NCBI GenBank assembly: GCA_027186245.1
Contig: CP114493.1
Span: 7,013,501-7,077,500 of the forward strand
Source: Coriaria nepalensis
Lineage: Eukaryota > Streptophyta > Magnoliopsida > Cucurbitales > Coriariaceae
Length of the DNA: 64,000 bases
Direction of reading: 5' to 3'
Shown here: positions 1-10,368 of the stretch, in pieces
Layout of the letters: each line of letters starts with the position of its first letter
How positions within the stretch are numbered: the stretch's first letter is position 1
Made by a program: the position numbers and the translations under genes
The notes under the pieces: generated by a model
Told to the model about the DNA's origin: nothing
Database searches by the model: none
What the model saw: only the letters and a program-made list of their open reading frames with translations

Positions 1-119
1 ACCATTTTCTTTATTTGGCTACGAAGAAAAAGAAGTTAACTAAGTTTAAACGATTGATATAATTACACCCAAGAACTACTAGGCTAGTGAATTATTAATT
101 GGAACACAACTTGAAACCA

Positions 120-1930
120 AGCTTCAACCCAAACTTGGGTCTCTTTTTGAGGTTGAATCATAAATGAGAAATCTTCAATCGGAGCATTGAGAGTTGACCC
201 AGCGAGCTGCTAGCGTGCAGGAGAGGGCACCGGCATGCCAAGCCAAAAAAGCCGTGCGATTCAACACAGCAAAGATTGAACTAAGCATCGATTCCAGATT
301 TACAATCATCCCCATAGTGAGGATAGAAAGATCCTCATTTCCGGTACATAGGAAAGCTGAGTCCATTTTTGCAGTTGAATCTTAAGAGAGATGATGGAAC
401 GGATGTCTCATTGATTGCTACCGGTTTTCTCATTATCTCACTGCAGAGACTTATATTAATACTTCCGGGAGCAATTTCATTTAAAAATACTCCACGATTG
501 CAATCGCTATGCAATTTTGGAAGATGGAGCAACTTCAATTTCACTAAATTAGGAAGAGCAAACACTTCACCACTAGTACGGCAAATACGCTTCAATTTCA
601 GTAGATGAGACAACTCAACTCCTTCAGATTTGGAAGAGCGAATGTATCCACAAATATTCTTCCCTCATTGTTTGCATCTTCATGATCATTAGATGATGCT
701 GATGAGGATGCTAATGATCTTGCTATCACTGCTTCCATAGCACTGCAGTTCTCAACTTTCAAATATTGTAGATTATGAAGGTTCACAACATCCTCATGGT
801 GAATAGAACTTTCACTTTCAGAATATCGTTAAATGTGAATCGTCTAAGTAGGGAAAATGTCTAAGTTGGAAGAAATAGGATAGGAAAACAGACACTTCAC
901 AGGCCTACAATGTGAAATTATGCAACTCTCCAAATCTATTGCGTCGGACTGAGGGAATATCAGACAAACTTGTTATACCGTAGCCTTGACCAATATGCAA
1001 CAGCTGAATGTCTTTGGGTAGCTCCATTTCATACATCCTCAGATGGCCAAGTTTTATAGTTTTACAGTTATCCCTGTAGTGAGGATAGAAGTCATTTTTC
1101 CAAGGGTAGAAAGATCCTACTCGTAAGTTGTAGTTGAAATCTGGCTCCCCGTACTTGTCCACGTACTTATTAAATGCTCCGAGACTATTCATGTGGCCTT
1201 CCACTCATTTCAACTTTGTCAGCATCATTAACTCATCTACATTTATTGATAACCAATTAGGACACAACAAGTATTCTAAATGTATGAGTTTAGATAAAGT
1301 ACCTATTGGAAACTGTTTACCCTCAGACTCATCGCATCTTCAAAAACTGAGGTATCTCAGATTGGTCAATATCTCCAAACTTATCGGTATTTCTTTCATA
1401 TGCAAAGATGAGAAATCCAATATTCTTAAAGATGTCAAATTTGCTAATGATGGTAACGTTTTTCTTTCTTCACCAAAAATACCTTTAAGTAACAAAACCG
1501 TGAGACTTCTCAAGGATAAAATTGAGCTTGGAATATACCCATTTTTACTCCAGTCAAGAAATTTGAGCCCATCCAAATGCTCAAAGAATGTATCTGGGTA
1601 CCTATGATTATGATCTTCAAATGAACAATCGCCTGCAAATGACGAAACTTCGAGTCTTGGACATTCTGGTGATATGCAAATCCTTGAACGGAAGATAGTC
1701 CTCATCAGAGAGACACTTCAAAATGCTCTGTCTATTCTTCTTCACATGGAAAATCATCCAATATTACTCCACATTTTACCATGAATCTGGAACCTGCAAT
1801 CTAGAGAGCCATATCTCTAATTAAATCATGCATCTTCACTTTACTGTCTCCATATATATCAACAAATCCCGTCAACAAGCAAGATCGTTCAATTATTACA
1901 GAGCAAGTGACTAATATATATATATATATG
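120..1930 (-). pseudogene. CC-NB-LRR (NLR) resistance gene relic, C-terminal part
   Basis: Read on the minus strand, this stretch encodes the end of an NB-ARC domain and an LRR region typical of RPS2-like CC-NB-LRR immune receptors. The NB-ARC hallmark MHD is visible as KMHDLIRDMAL near 1804-1836, followed at once by an in-frame TAG at 1801-1803. Further on come leucine-rich segments such as FLDWSKNGYIPSSILSLRSL and LTSLRILDFSSLHMKEIP (about 1360-1600), QFPIGTLSKLIHLEYLL (about 1265-1330), and more LRR pieces down to about 335. Damage seen: a second TAG shortly after the MHD block, a frame change near 1705, and a TGA at 1205-1207. The P-loop half of the gene is absent; an AT microsatellite at about 1914-1930 marks the upstream edge of recognisable homology. 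It is a non-functional fragment. The family call is firm; the exact 3' limit is not. Confidence 0.85.
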
Positions 1931-3433
1931 TAAACTATCATTTTGGTCTATTGTAATCTCGTCACATGCATTAGATTTTTGAAGAAAGAACCCAGATTAA
2001 TTTCTAGAAAACAATACTTGACTTGTCAGATCAAAGAACGAGTTTCATTGAATTTGGATCAGGAAATATACAAATTAAAGCAAACAGGGGGAAAAATTAA
2101 ACGATACTGAGAACAATTCATACCAGCTGGATCCTCCATTCTCAGAGATTTGGACAGGATTAAGAAAAAAAAAAAACGAAGCAAATACAAAAACGAGATG
2201 CAGCAGCTTTACAGCTTCATCGGCTATTATAGATCTTCAAATATAATATTATATTAGTAAGATTTAAAATTAGGATAAGATTCCTATAATATTGATAAGT
2301 AAGATGGCTTCTCTCATTTTTTAATTAGGATAAGGTTTCTATTTTTATTTGAAAAATTATAATTAATTTTAAAATTTTTATATAAATTATGAAGAATCTA
2401 AAAATATTTAATAAATATAATTAACGTAAAAAATAATACTCAATTATAATAAATACTATTATTTTTTATGGATTAGTTTCAAATTCGATCCAATTAAATC
2501 TTAAATAGACCGATAAAAAATTGAATCAATTTCTTCGAGAAATCTTTTTTTTCTTTAATGAAATTAATTTTCTTATTTTCTTAAATAGACGGATTGAATT
2601 AATTTCTTAATAATTTCTTAAAAAAACTGAATCGATTCAATAAATCTATTTAAGAGAAATTAAATTGAAATTAAATTATCTTTTTTAAGATATCAATTTT
2701 TTTTCTTTCGAATATAGACCGATTGAATCAATTTATTAAAAAAATAAAATCGATTTAATCTATCTATTTAAAAAATATTAAATTAATTTTTTTTTTAATA
2801 AATTAATTCGTTTCCCTCAAATAAACCAATCAAATCAAATTTTTGAAGAAATTAATCAAATCAAATTTGAATCGATTTGATCAGTTTATTTAAGAAAAAC
2901 TAGATTAAATTTTGTGTTTTTTTTCTATCGCTGCAGTGGATAGTGATGGCAGCTGGAAAAAGCGAGATTATTTAGAATAAAAAATTAAATGATAAAAAAT
3001 AAATAAAAACTTATTTCTAAATCTTATGAATTAGATCGGATTAACGATCCCGATGCGTTAAGAAATTGGAAATCGCATCTTATTCCAATTTCAAAATTTT
3101 TCAGAAGTAAATCCTAATTTACCTTATATTTTTCTATATGAAAAAAAATTCATCAGAAGTTCATAGAGTGGTAGACATCAGTATGAAATATCCATGATGT
3201 ACACAGTAAAACCACTTACGTCAACTAACCCAAACTACTACTACATATATAAGAACTGTGAAACAATTTTCTTTACCCTGTTTTAGCTAGAAGAGCAACT
3301 GATCAAGATATATATAACTCTTTAAAAAGGACAGGAAGGCGAACCAAAATAACGCGAGTTCTTCAATGCCGGAACTTATTACCAACTTAGTATATTGATA
3401 AGCTATGATTGAATTTCGTTTTCCCGTTTATAC
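1931..3433. other. AT-rich intergenic DNA with degenerate foldback repeats
   Basis: No coding sequence recognised. From about 2490 to 2900 an imperfect unit recurs about four times (starts near 2500, 2582, 2708 and 2815). It begins with AAATAGACCGATTGAATCAATTT-like sequence in part or whole, and ends with its approximate reverse complement, ATTTAATCTATCTATTT-like. The right end (about 3150-3433) is probably the 3' UTR of the RING gene. Confidence 0.5.
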
Positions 3434-5142
3434 CTAAACGGATCCCTTGAGAATATTATACTTGCAGAGAGGACACGTGGCATTCATCTTGAGCCATTTA
3501 ACAATACAGGAAGAATGGAAGTGATGGTTGCAGGGAAGAGCATGGAGTTCTGCTCCATCTTCGTATGAGCTCAGACAGATACAGCACTCCTGCAGACAAT
3601 AGTTATAAATTCAGAATTTGCATAGGAGTCCAAAAGAGACGTAAACCAACAATCTGTCATATGAGACAGTTCAAAATCAACTTACTGCATCCTCGTTTAG
3701 AAGTACTCGTTCGGTTAACAAGTACCCACTGCTCGTTTCAACAGGAATCATAAACCCTGCCCCCACACTAGGCTTCTCCTCGTTGTTAGAAGCCTTGAAT
3801 CTATATTTGGGCAGGGCACCTAGATCTGCTTCTGATGCACCTTCCTATATAAGTTAGAAACAAGAAAAGTACTCATTTTCTGTAGCATCTTTGTGACCAG
3901 TCAAAATTAGTAAAAAAAAAGTTTCATCTCCTTTACCTGACCAGCAACAGCATATAGAAGGGCAATGATGCAAGGCAAGCAGCAACAGAGAGCGATCCCG
4001 ATTAGACATGCCAAAACGACGCAGAATAATGCAAAGAATACATCAAATGCTAGAAAGATTACAGCCAACCTGCATCGATCGAGAATTTCGATATGTAACA
4101 ATGATTTATAAAGGCAGAGCAACAATGTATATATGAAATGGTCAAAAAGGGGTACCAGTATAAACGAGGAGCGTTAATCATAAAGCTATCTCCGCCTGAG
4201 ACTACCCAGTAAAAGCCGACTATCCACCAGAGAAACGATGCAATTGTGTTTATGGACTCGCATCGTTTAGTAATGCTATAAAACACAGATTCATCCCACC
4301 AAGAAATTCAGTAATATGCATAAAATAAAAAAAAAATAAAAACAGGATGATAAGAAAAAACCATGCTCTTCAATTTTTGCGTATATTTCATCTTCCCACA
4401 ACATCTAGCCCTATTAATCCCAAAGAGGTAAGCACAAAACTTCATTTCAGCTTTTGAAACTTCAGTTTCGACCCACAAAAAACTTCCAGTTGCTTCACAA
4501 GCACTCTAAATATACAATTTGCACAAACTTCAATTCCACCCAAATCTCAATACGGAATTAAAGTCCAAACACAGAACTTACACACCCTGAAAAGCAAGCT
4601 CACCTGGACTGGCTCGAAATAGACAAACCCCTTGAGTTCACATCCTCATCCTCACTTTCATTAGAAGCAGCAGCTACAGCACCGCCATTATCATCTCCAC
4701 CTTGCTGCTGGCCCTCCAAATCCCTAGCCCTCCTCACGCTCCTCCTCCTGTACTCAATCCAGACGAGCACCACGTGGACCAAGCACTGTAACGCATAGCC
4801 ACAGATCCAGAGCCGAATCGGTGTGTCAGGCTGCTCATTAACCGTGGAAATAAGCATAGCGATCGAAACGACGACGAAAGCTGTATTCCACATCACGTCG
4901 AGCGCCACCACCGGCTTAGAGTATGCCCAGTCCGCTCGCCTCTCCTCCAGCTGCCGCGCCGCTGTTTCTCGGACCAAGATGGAAGGGCCGCGGCGTCCTG
5001 AGGCCCGGCCCAGGAGGAGTGCAAGGGTGGCGGGAGGAGCCGAGGAGCTAGGGCCATCATCGTCGGAGGATTGGCGGGGGCGGAGGAGCGGAGCTTGTTG
5101 GTCAGACGCCGCCGTGGAAGTAGGAGAGGATTGCGACGACAT
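3434..5142 (-). CDS. RING-H2 E3 ubiquitin ligase with transmembrane segments (At1g12760-like)
   Basis: Probable membrane-bound E3 ubiquitin ligase transferring ubiquitin from an E2 to unknown substrates. Five exons give an open frame of 368 residues: 4604-5142, 4156-4275, 3937-4069, 3686-3844 and 3434-3589, all with GT-AG borders and phases that join. The N-terminus (about residues 1-45) is Ser/Pro/Arg-rich and soluble. Hydrophobic segments follow: about 85-110 and 118-140 in exon 1, then [12 protein letters not shown] in exon 2, and a long Cys-rich stretch in exon 3 ([17 protein letters not shown]). The last exon holds a C3H2C3 RING (residues about 318-360): CCIC, then [10 protein letters not shown], then CPLC, all eight ligands present. 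The architecture and the [10 protein letters not shown] segment before the RING match the plant At1g12760/At1g63170 family. The start is the ATG opening MSSQSSP. Fully intact; function is inferred from family only. Confidence 0.92.
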
Positions 5143-5517
5143 TATTTAATGTAACTTTCGTTAGAGAGAGAAGTAAGGAGGCATTATAACCAGCGTGTTT
5201 AAATATAGTTCCACGTGTTTTTCGGGGATGGACTGTGGTTTGACTTTGACTGGTAGCTTGTACAGATATTCTCGTATAATACAGTAGGTACGAGAAAGAA
5301 CGGGATAGAAAGTCAACCTCACTGACATTTCAATGCGTTGACAATTAGATTGAGATAAAAACGGAACCGAACACTAAACCGGAAACTGGCGTACTCTTAG
5401 TTAGTGAAACGGGGGTTTAACTCTGTGTAGTACAAAACATTTTCTCAAAATTAGTACATAAAACAATAAACAAACAGCACTGCCTGAGAATTACTACTTA
5501 TCTAAGCTGTTGTGCAT
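5143..5517. other. Spacer upstream of the RING gene
   Basis: Holds the 5' leader and promoter of the minus-strand RING gene and, at its far end, the downstream flank of the INTS11 pseudogene. A CCACGTG-type G-box core lies near 5211-5217. No ORF or repeat of note. Confidence 0.4.
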
Positions 5518-8500
5518 TCAATGAAGGCTTTCAAGGATGGAGATGATGTTCCATGCAAGATTCTCATCAGCCACTAACCAACTGCAGCAACAGAAAACCG
5601 ACGTGGATGTTATACTACTCCGAGCACAGTTGATGATTCTATAAGGACAGTTTTCCTTTAAGCAAATAGATTAACAGAATGATTCAATCTGAAGTTGCTC
5701 CTCACTCTCTTGAATATTCCCCCCCGAAAGCTCATTCGAAAGTTTTGCTGCTAATTGCCTTAGCCATGAAGATTTATCAGATAAACAATCCGTACTTGTT
5801 GAAATCGAATCCATGTTTTCGGTTTCTTCTGAGTTGCCAAAATGTACAAGGCCACAATAAGCAAATCTAACCTCGTGCTCTTTTTCACCCAAAAGAAGGA
5901 GAAGTTCATCATGGTGTACAATCTTTGCCTTTTTGCTGTCCTCTTATCGCCAAAATTTCTTCTCCTACCCTTTCGTCATTCACACGCAGAACTCTACTAA
6001 CCTGGCTTCCGTTTGAACTAGGATCAGAGCTAGATTGTGGACTGTTGTTTAAGAACTTGAAGTTAGGATTCAAGCAACAGCGGATAAAAGTCTTTGAGGC
6101 TTCTGCTTTGATATGATGGGTTGAGGGGATGGATACAGTATCGTTATTTCCAGGGTTGTAGCATGGGATTCCCAACTCCGAATGAATCCGAGCTTTGAGA
6201 GAAGTCATCTTAGGGTCCACTCCATGAACCAGTATTACATGTTTGGGGCTTAGGAATTTGATAAGATCCATGATCCCCTTGCTATCTGTATGTGGACTGA
6301 AAGACAACTAATGTATCTGAAACCAAAAAAATCAAATGAATCATAGCCATGTTTTGTATGAAGATAAGTGCGACCAAAATGCTTACAAAAGAAGTTTTGA
6401 AGCCGAAATACTGACCTGGCATTGCACATCGATTTGGGTGTCCTTGTCCAGATTAATTTTGGTCGGTTTACCTGGCATCAGTTTATGTCCAATGGTGTCC
6501 CTGCAACACAATACCTAAGGAGGAAAAGGAAAAACGATGGTTTGAAGGAGAACAGTGTGATTCATCAGAATCTCTGAATCAATTGTATAAAGATGAGCTA
6601 TATCATAGAGTCATAGTATCAATATGGCAAGACACAAATAGGTGATGAAAAAGCCCCGAATAAATAGAAAGCTTGTGTTTCATCTTGTATTGGAACAAAA
6701 CAAAAAGGTAATCAGATAGCTAGGCAGAATCCCAGGAAAGAACCGCGCAGTTAATTATCTTGAAAATAAAATCACAAGCAATAAGACAGTAGAAAATTGG
6801 TACCTGGTGTGACAAGATTTGCTTCAAAAGGAGCCCATTTTTAAAAAAATCTCAAGTGAGAAGCCGCCACTGATCATCCCAGGAGTGGCAAAGAGAACAC
6901 AAGGTCCAGGAGCATCAATCATAGACCGGTCAAAGATATGTAATGCAATATAGACCCACTTCAGTAAGATTAAACCATCAAACAACAAGCAATAGGGTGA
7001 TGAAATATTTTCCTAGTATTGCCTATTGATCATTACACTTTGATATTAGTTTGGGAATGCAAGTCAATCTATAAGTGCATAAAATAAAATGTAAATAAAG
7101 TTAGTCTGTGAGTACCATTTTTAAAATCAATCTATAGGAGTATGTCTCTTTGACCTTCTGGCTGGTCCAGCTGATGAGCATCTTATAGTACATATTCGCT
7201 TGAATGGTTAAACCTGAAAGCACAAATGTTATTGCCCACAGTAACGAACATGCTTAGGGAATTCCAATCACAGAGGGAGGATTAGAAGTTTAAGGAAAAA
7301 GTTCAGAGCTCTGACAACAAACTACGAAAATAAAAAAACTCAGCATATATTGCAAACCTGCTGAAAAGTAAATGGGAACCTTCAGATTCATCCATTCCCA
7401 GTAATCATCTAACAAGATACAGAGTTCCTGTTCAGAGAAATAAAATTGTTATTCTTAAAATTAACACCTTCCCAAAATAAAATAGAACGACAAAGGAAAA
7501 GAGAAAACCATCATTTATCTTGGCCAAGCATACCTGAGCTCGTTCAAGAGCAAATGCAGGAATAAGTACCTTCCCTCCACCCGCAATGCAATTATGCACC
7601 TATCAGAAATCAATTGGAGAGAAAAAAGAACACAATTTAGAAATGCAATAGAAACTTAGCAGTGTTTTGATCAAAAGAATGGGAAAGAAAGAACAGGGAT
7701 TTTGTGGCGTTGAGAATGTAAAACCGCTGAGAATGCATACAGCTTTAAGAAACTCCCTCTCACGGCCATATCTTAAATCACGGATGGTAGTAGCATACGT
7801 GGAACTGAAAATTGGATATCTGGTGTCATATTATAATCTCCAGTGTACACAATAGCAGAATCTCCTACCTTTGCATAGAACATTGCAGCACCTAGAACCT
7901 TTAAAAGCACATTGAAAAAGGGTTTTAAAATGATAAATTTGGGCTTAGATTGGTAACAATATAACACCTGTTAATTGTGTACGTAAACAAGCCTTACGTG
8001 CAGCATGTAAGACCGCTGAGAATGCATACAGCTTTAAGAAACTCCCTCTCACGGCCATATCTTAAATCACGGATGGTAGTAGCATACGTGGACCTGAAAA
8101 TTGGATATCTGGTGTCATATTATAATCTCCAGTGTACACAATAGCAGAATCTCCTACCTTTGCATAGAACATTGCAGCACCTAGAACCTTTAAAAGCACA
8201 TTGAAAAAGGGTTTTAAAATGATAAATTTGGGCTTAGATTGGTAACAATATAACACCTGTTAATTGTGTATGTAAACAAGCCTTACGTGTTCCAACTTAA
8301 GTCCATGCCATCCAATATTACTCCTAAAGTGAAGGTTGGGATTTCGAATCATAAAAAATCTTTCCAGAAAAACAACCAAAAAAAAAAAAAAAAGCCTTAC
8401 TTTTGTCCTGCAAATAGGCACGAATCTGAAGATCTTTATCAACCTGCACAGGCTGTTTCAAATCCACAGGTACAACTATAATGAGGAGCCCAAACAAGAT

Positions 8501-9737
8501 AACAATACTTTAATCCACAAAGAGAAGTGATATACTAGAATGATGCCAATGAAAAAAATTAAACTGAGTGCAAGAACTTTCATCCGAAACTATATTAGAA
8601 GAGCATTTTTGTGGCATTTTGAAAGCCCCAGAAAATGCAGAGTGAAAGAGTGCTTTAATCTTGTTAGAACTATGTTCCCTCGCAATAGAAATGATCATTT
8701 AAAAACAAGGGGGGGAAAAAACAAAGCAAAAGTCAGGTTCCCTTTCTGTTTCTTCGCACACTGTTGCATTTCTTTCTTTTTTTTTTTTTTTTTTTTCTTT
8801 TCTCAATTTCGCTATCCCAAAAAATGCTTCTTTAGAGTATAATGTTGTATACCACACGTATATAAAGATGATCACTTTCTTTAGAATGTGATGTATGCGT
8901 GTGATTGCAGAAATAAGAAGATTCAAAAGGGAATGGGCATTCAGGTACCTTTCTCCATGCACTCCATAATATGCTCAGAAGTAAATTGTTCTTCTTCACC
9001 CCTTCGCTAAACCATCGCCTCCCGGAAGTCATCCAACATTAGTGGAGCCAACGCCTTTGTTGGATACTGCACAAAACCGATCCCAGCAAGAATGTGATAT
9101 CAACAGCAGTGGACCATAGAACTTGAAGCAATAAAAAATCCATACGTGCACACAGATAATATAAATCCTACTCTATTTATCTCATTAATTCACTCATCAG
9201 TAGAAAACCCACGAGGTAAACATTACGTAGAACAGGCAGAGTACAAATCCTACCGTCATGTAGATAGGTCCACTGTAACCGCAAACTTCTGTGAAGTACG
9301 GCAAAGCCCCAACATGATCTCAGTGACGGCCCAACAAAGAAAATGCATCAAGTAAACACAATGAAGAAGAAATCGTAACAGTAGGAGTCCTAAACCGAAG
9401 GAGAAAGATGAGAATGTAAAAGTACAAGTGAGTGATGATGATGATGCAAGACACTGCATTATCAAATCCTCGACCAGAATCGGAGATAAGAGAGAAATCG
9501 GGATATCTGCGGTGGTCGAGATATCCCATATGCATGCTGCAATCGAACATGATTCGCTTCCCATTGATGGAGACCACCACGCAGCTCTTTCCCAACCTCC
9601 TCCCCTGCGCCTGCACAAGAAGAAGCATGTACGAGGGGAAAGGATATAGAAGTCGCTCAGAACGAAGAAGAAGGAGATCAAATTAGGTCTTCTTCTTTTT
9701 TTCTTCTCTTACCAAGAACGAGGCAGTCGATAGCCAT
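5518..9737 (-). pseudogene. INTS11 / CPSF73-II (metallo-beta-lactamase RNA endonuclease) pseudogene
   Basis: Intron-bearing relic of the plant Integrator subunit 11 / CPSF73-II gene, whose intact product is a beta-CASP RNA endonuclease. Exons appear in the right order: start MAIDCLVLG (9713-9737), GKRIMFDCSMHMGYLDHRRYP (9426-9610, abbreviated here), DHVGALPYFTEVCGY (about 9254-9325), YPTKALAPLML (8949-9066), VDLKQPVQVDKDLQIRAY (about 8410-8470), [20 protein letters not shown] (twice), GGGKVLIPAFALERAQ (about 7540-7600), [80 protein letters not shown], then a C-terminal tail to TGA at 5518-5520. Disabling lesions seen: TGA inside the HxHxDH metal site (9320-9322), TAG at 9007-9009, a missing stretch before STYATTIRD, an extra base near 6838-6849, two extra bases near 6491-6500, TAG at 6308-6310, and a frame change near 5905. 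It keeps introns, so it is not a retrocopy. A working copy presumably exists elsewhere. Confidence 0.88.
7716..8293. repeat. 289-bp direct tandem duplication inside the INTS11 pseudogene
   Basis: Two adjacent copies, about 7716-8004 and 8005-8293, each contain the exon encoding [20 protein letters not shown] plus flanking intron. By eye they differ at about three positions (AAAACC/AAGACC at the start, GGAACTG/GGACCTG, GTACGTA/GTATGTA), so the event is recent. Both carry the same internal deletion before the STYATTIRD segment, so the deletion came first. Confidence 0.95.
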
Positions 9738-10368
9738 GGACGCTCTCTGCAACTTCTTTCGCGCGCTGTTTCGCAGAAGAAAAATAAAAGTTTTTTTTAT
9801 AATATTTTATATTATATTAAATATTAAAATTATGATTTATAATATAGAAAGTAAATAAATAAATATATATATATATATAATATATATATGTGTGATATGG
9901 AAAATGGAAAGGAAAAAAAAAAAGGGAAATATATAAAAGCAAAATGAAAATACTATTATTATAGCTCATTTGTTTGGGATCGTCCGATCATTTGAAATAT
10001 GAAAGGAAAGACCAATCGGACGGACTACAACAGAGATCGTTAACTTATCATCAGATCATTCATATTATCTCGTACAACTAGACATGTTCATTAATTAATT
10101 TACTCTCTGACTCTCTTTTTCTCTCTAGAAATCATTCTCACATAACAGTTACAATCCTAGAGAGAGAAACACTGATCGGAGCACACTCTACCAGATTTAA
10201 ACAGAGGCAATCTCTCTTCCGCACAGAACCGCCATTTTCATATCTGCGAATCTTCTTCATCTGTCTTGTGTATAGAAAAGTGAAATACTTGGATGTGAAG
10301 AGGTGCATTATTTTTTATTTTTTGGATGTGAAGGAGAGGAGAGGGAGTGAGAATCGGCCAGATCGGCC
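9738..10368. promoter_or_regulatory. Intergenic spacer and probable MAP70 promoter/leader
   Basis: Very AT-rich at 9780-9960 with short TA runs, then a pyrimidine-rich stretch with CTCTCT tracts at about 10105-10165, typical of a plant 5' leader or core promoter. The minus-strand side is the old promoter of the INTS11 relic. No gene seen. Confidence 0.4.

Noticed and set aside
4823..5149. Plus-strand 108-codon open stretch over the RING gene
   Set aside because: Antisense shadow of exon 1 of the RING E3 ligase, GC-rich Ser/Arg composition.
7773..8256. Two near-identical 64-codon open stretches as a tandem pair of small genes
   Set aside because: They are duplicated exon 6 of the INTS11 relic read through into its intron; no own start or stop logic.
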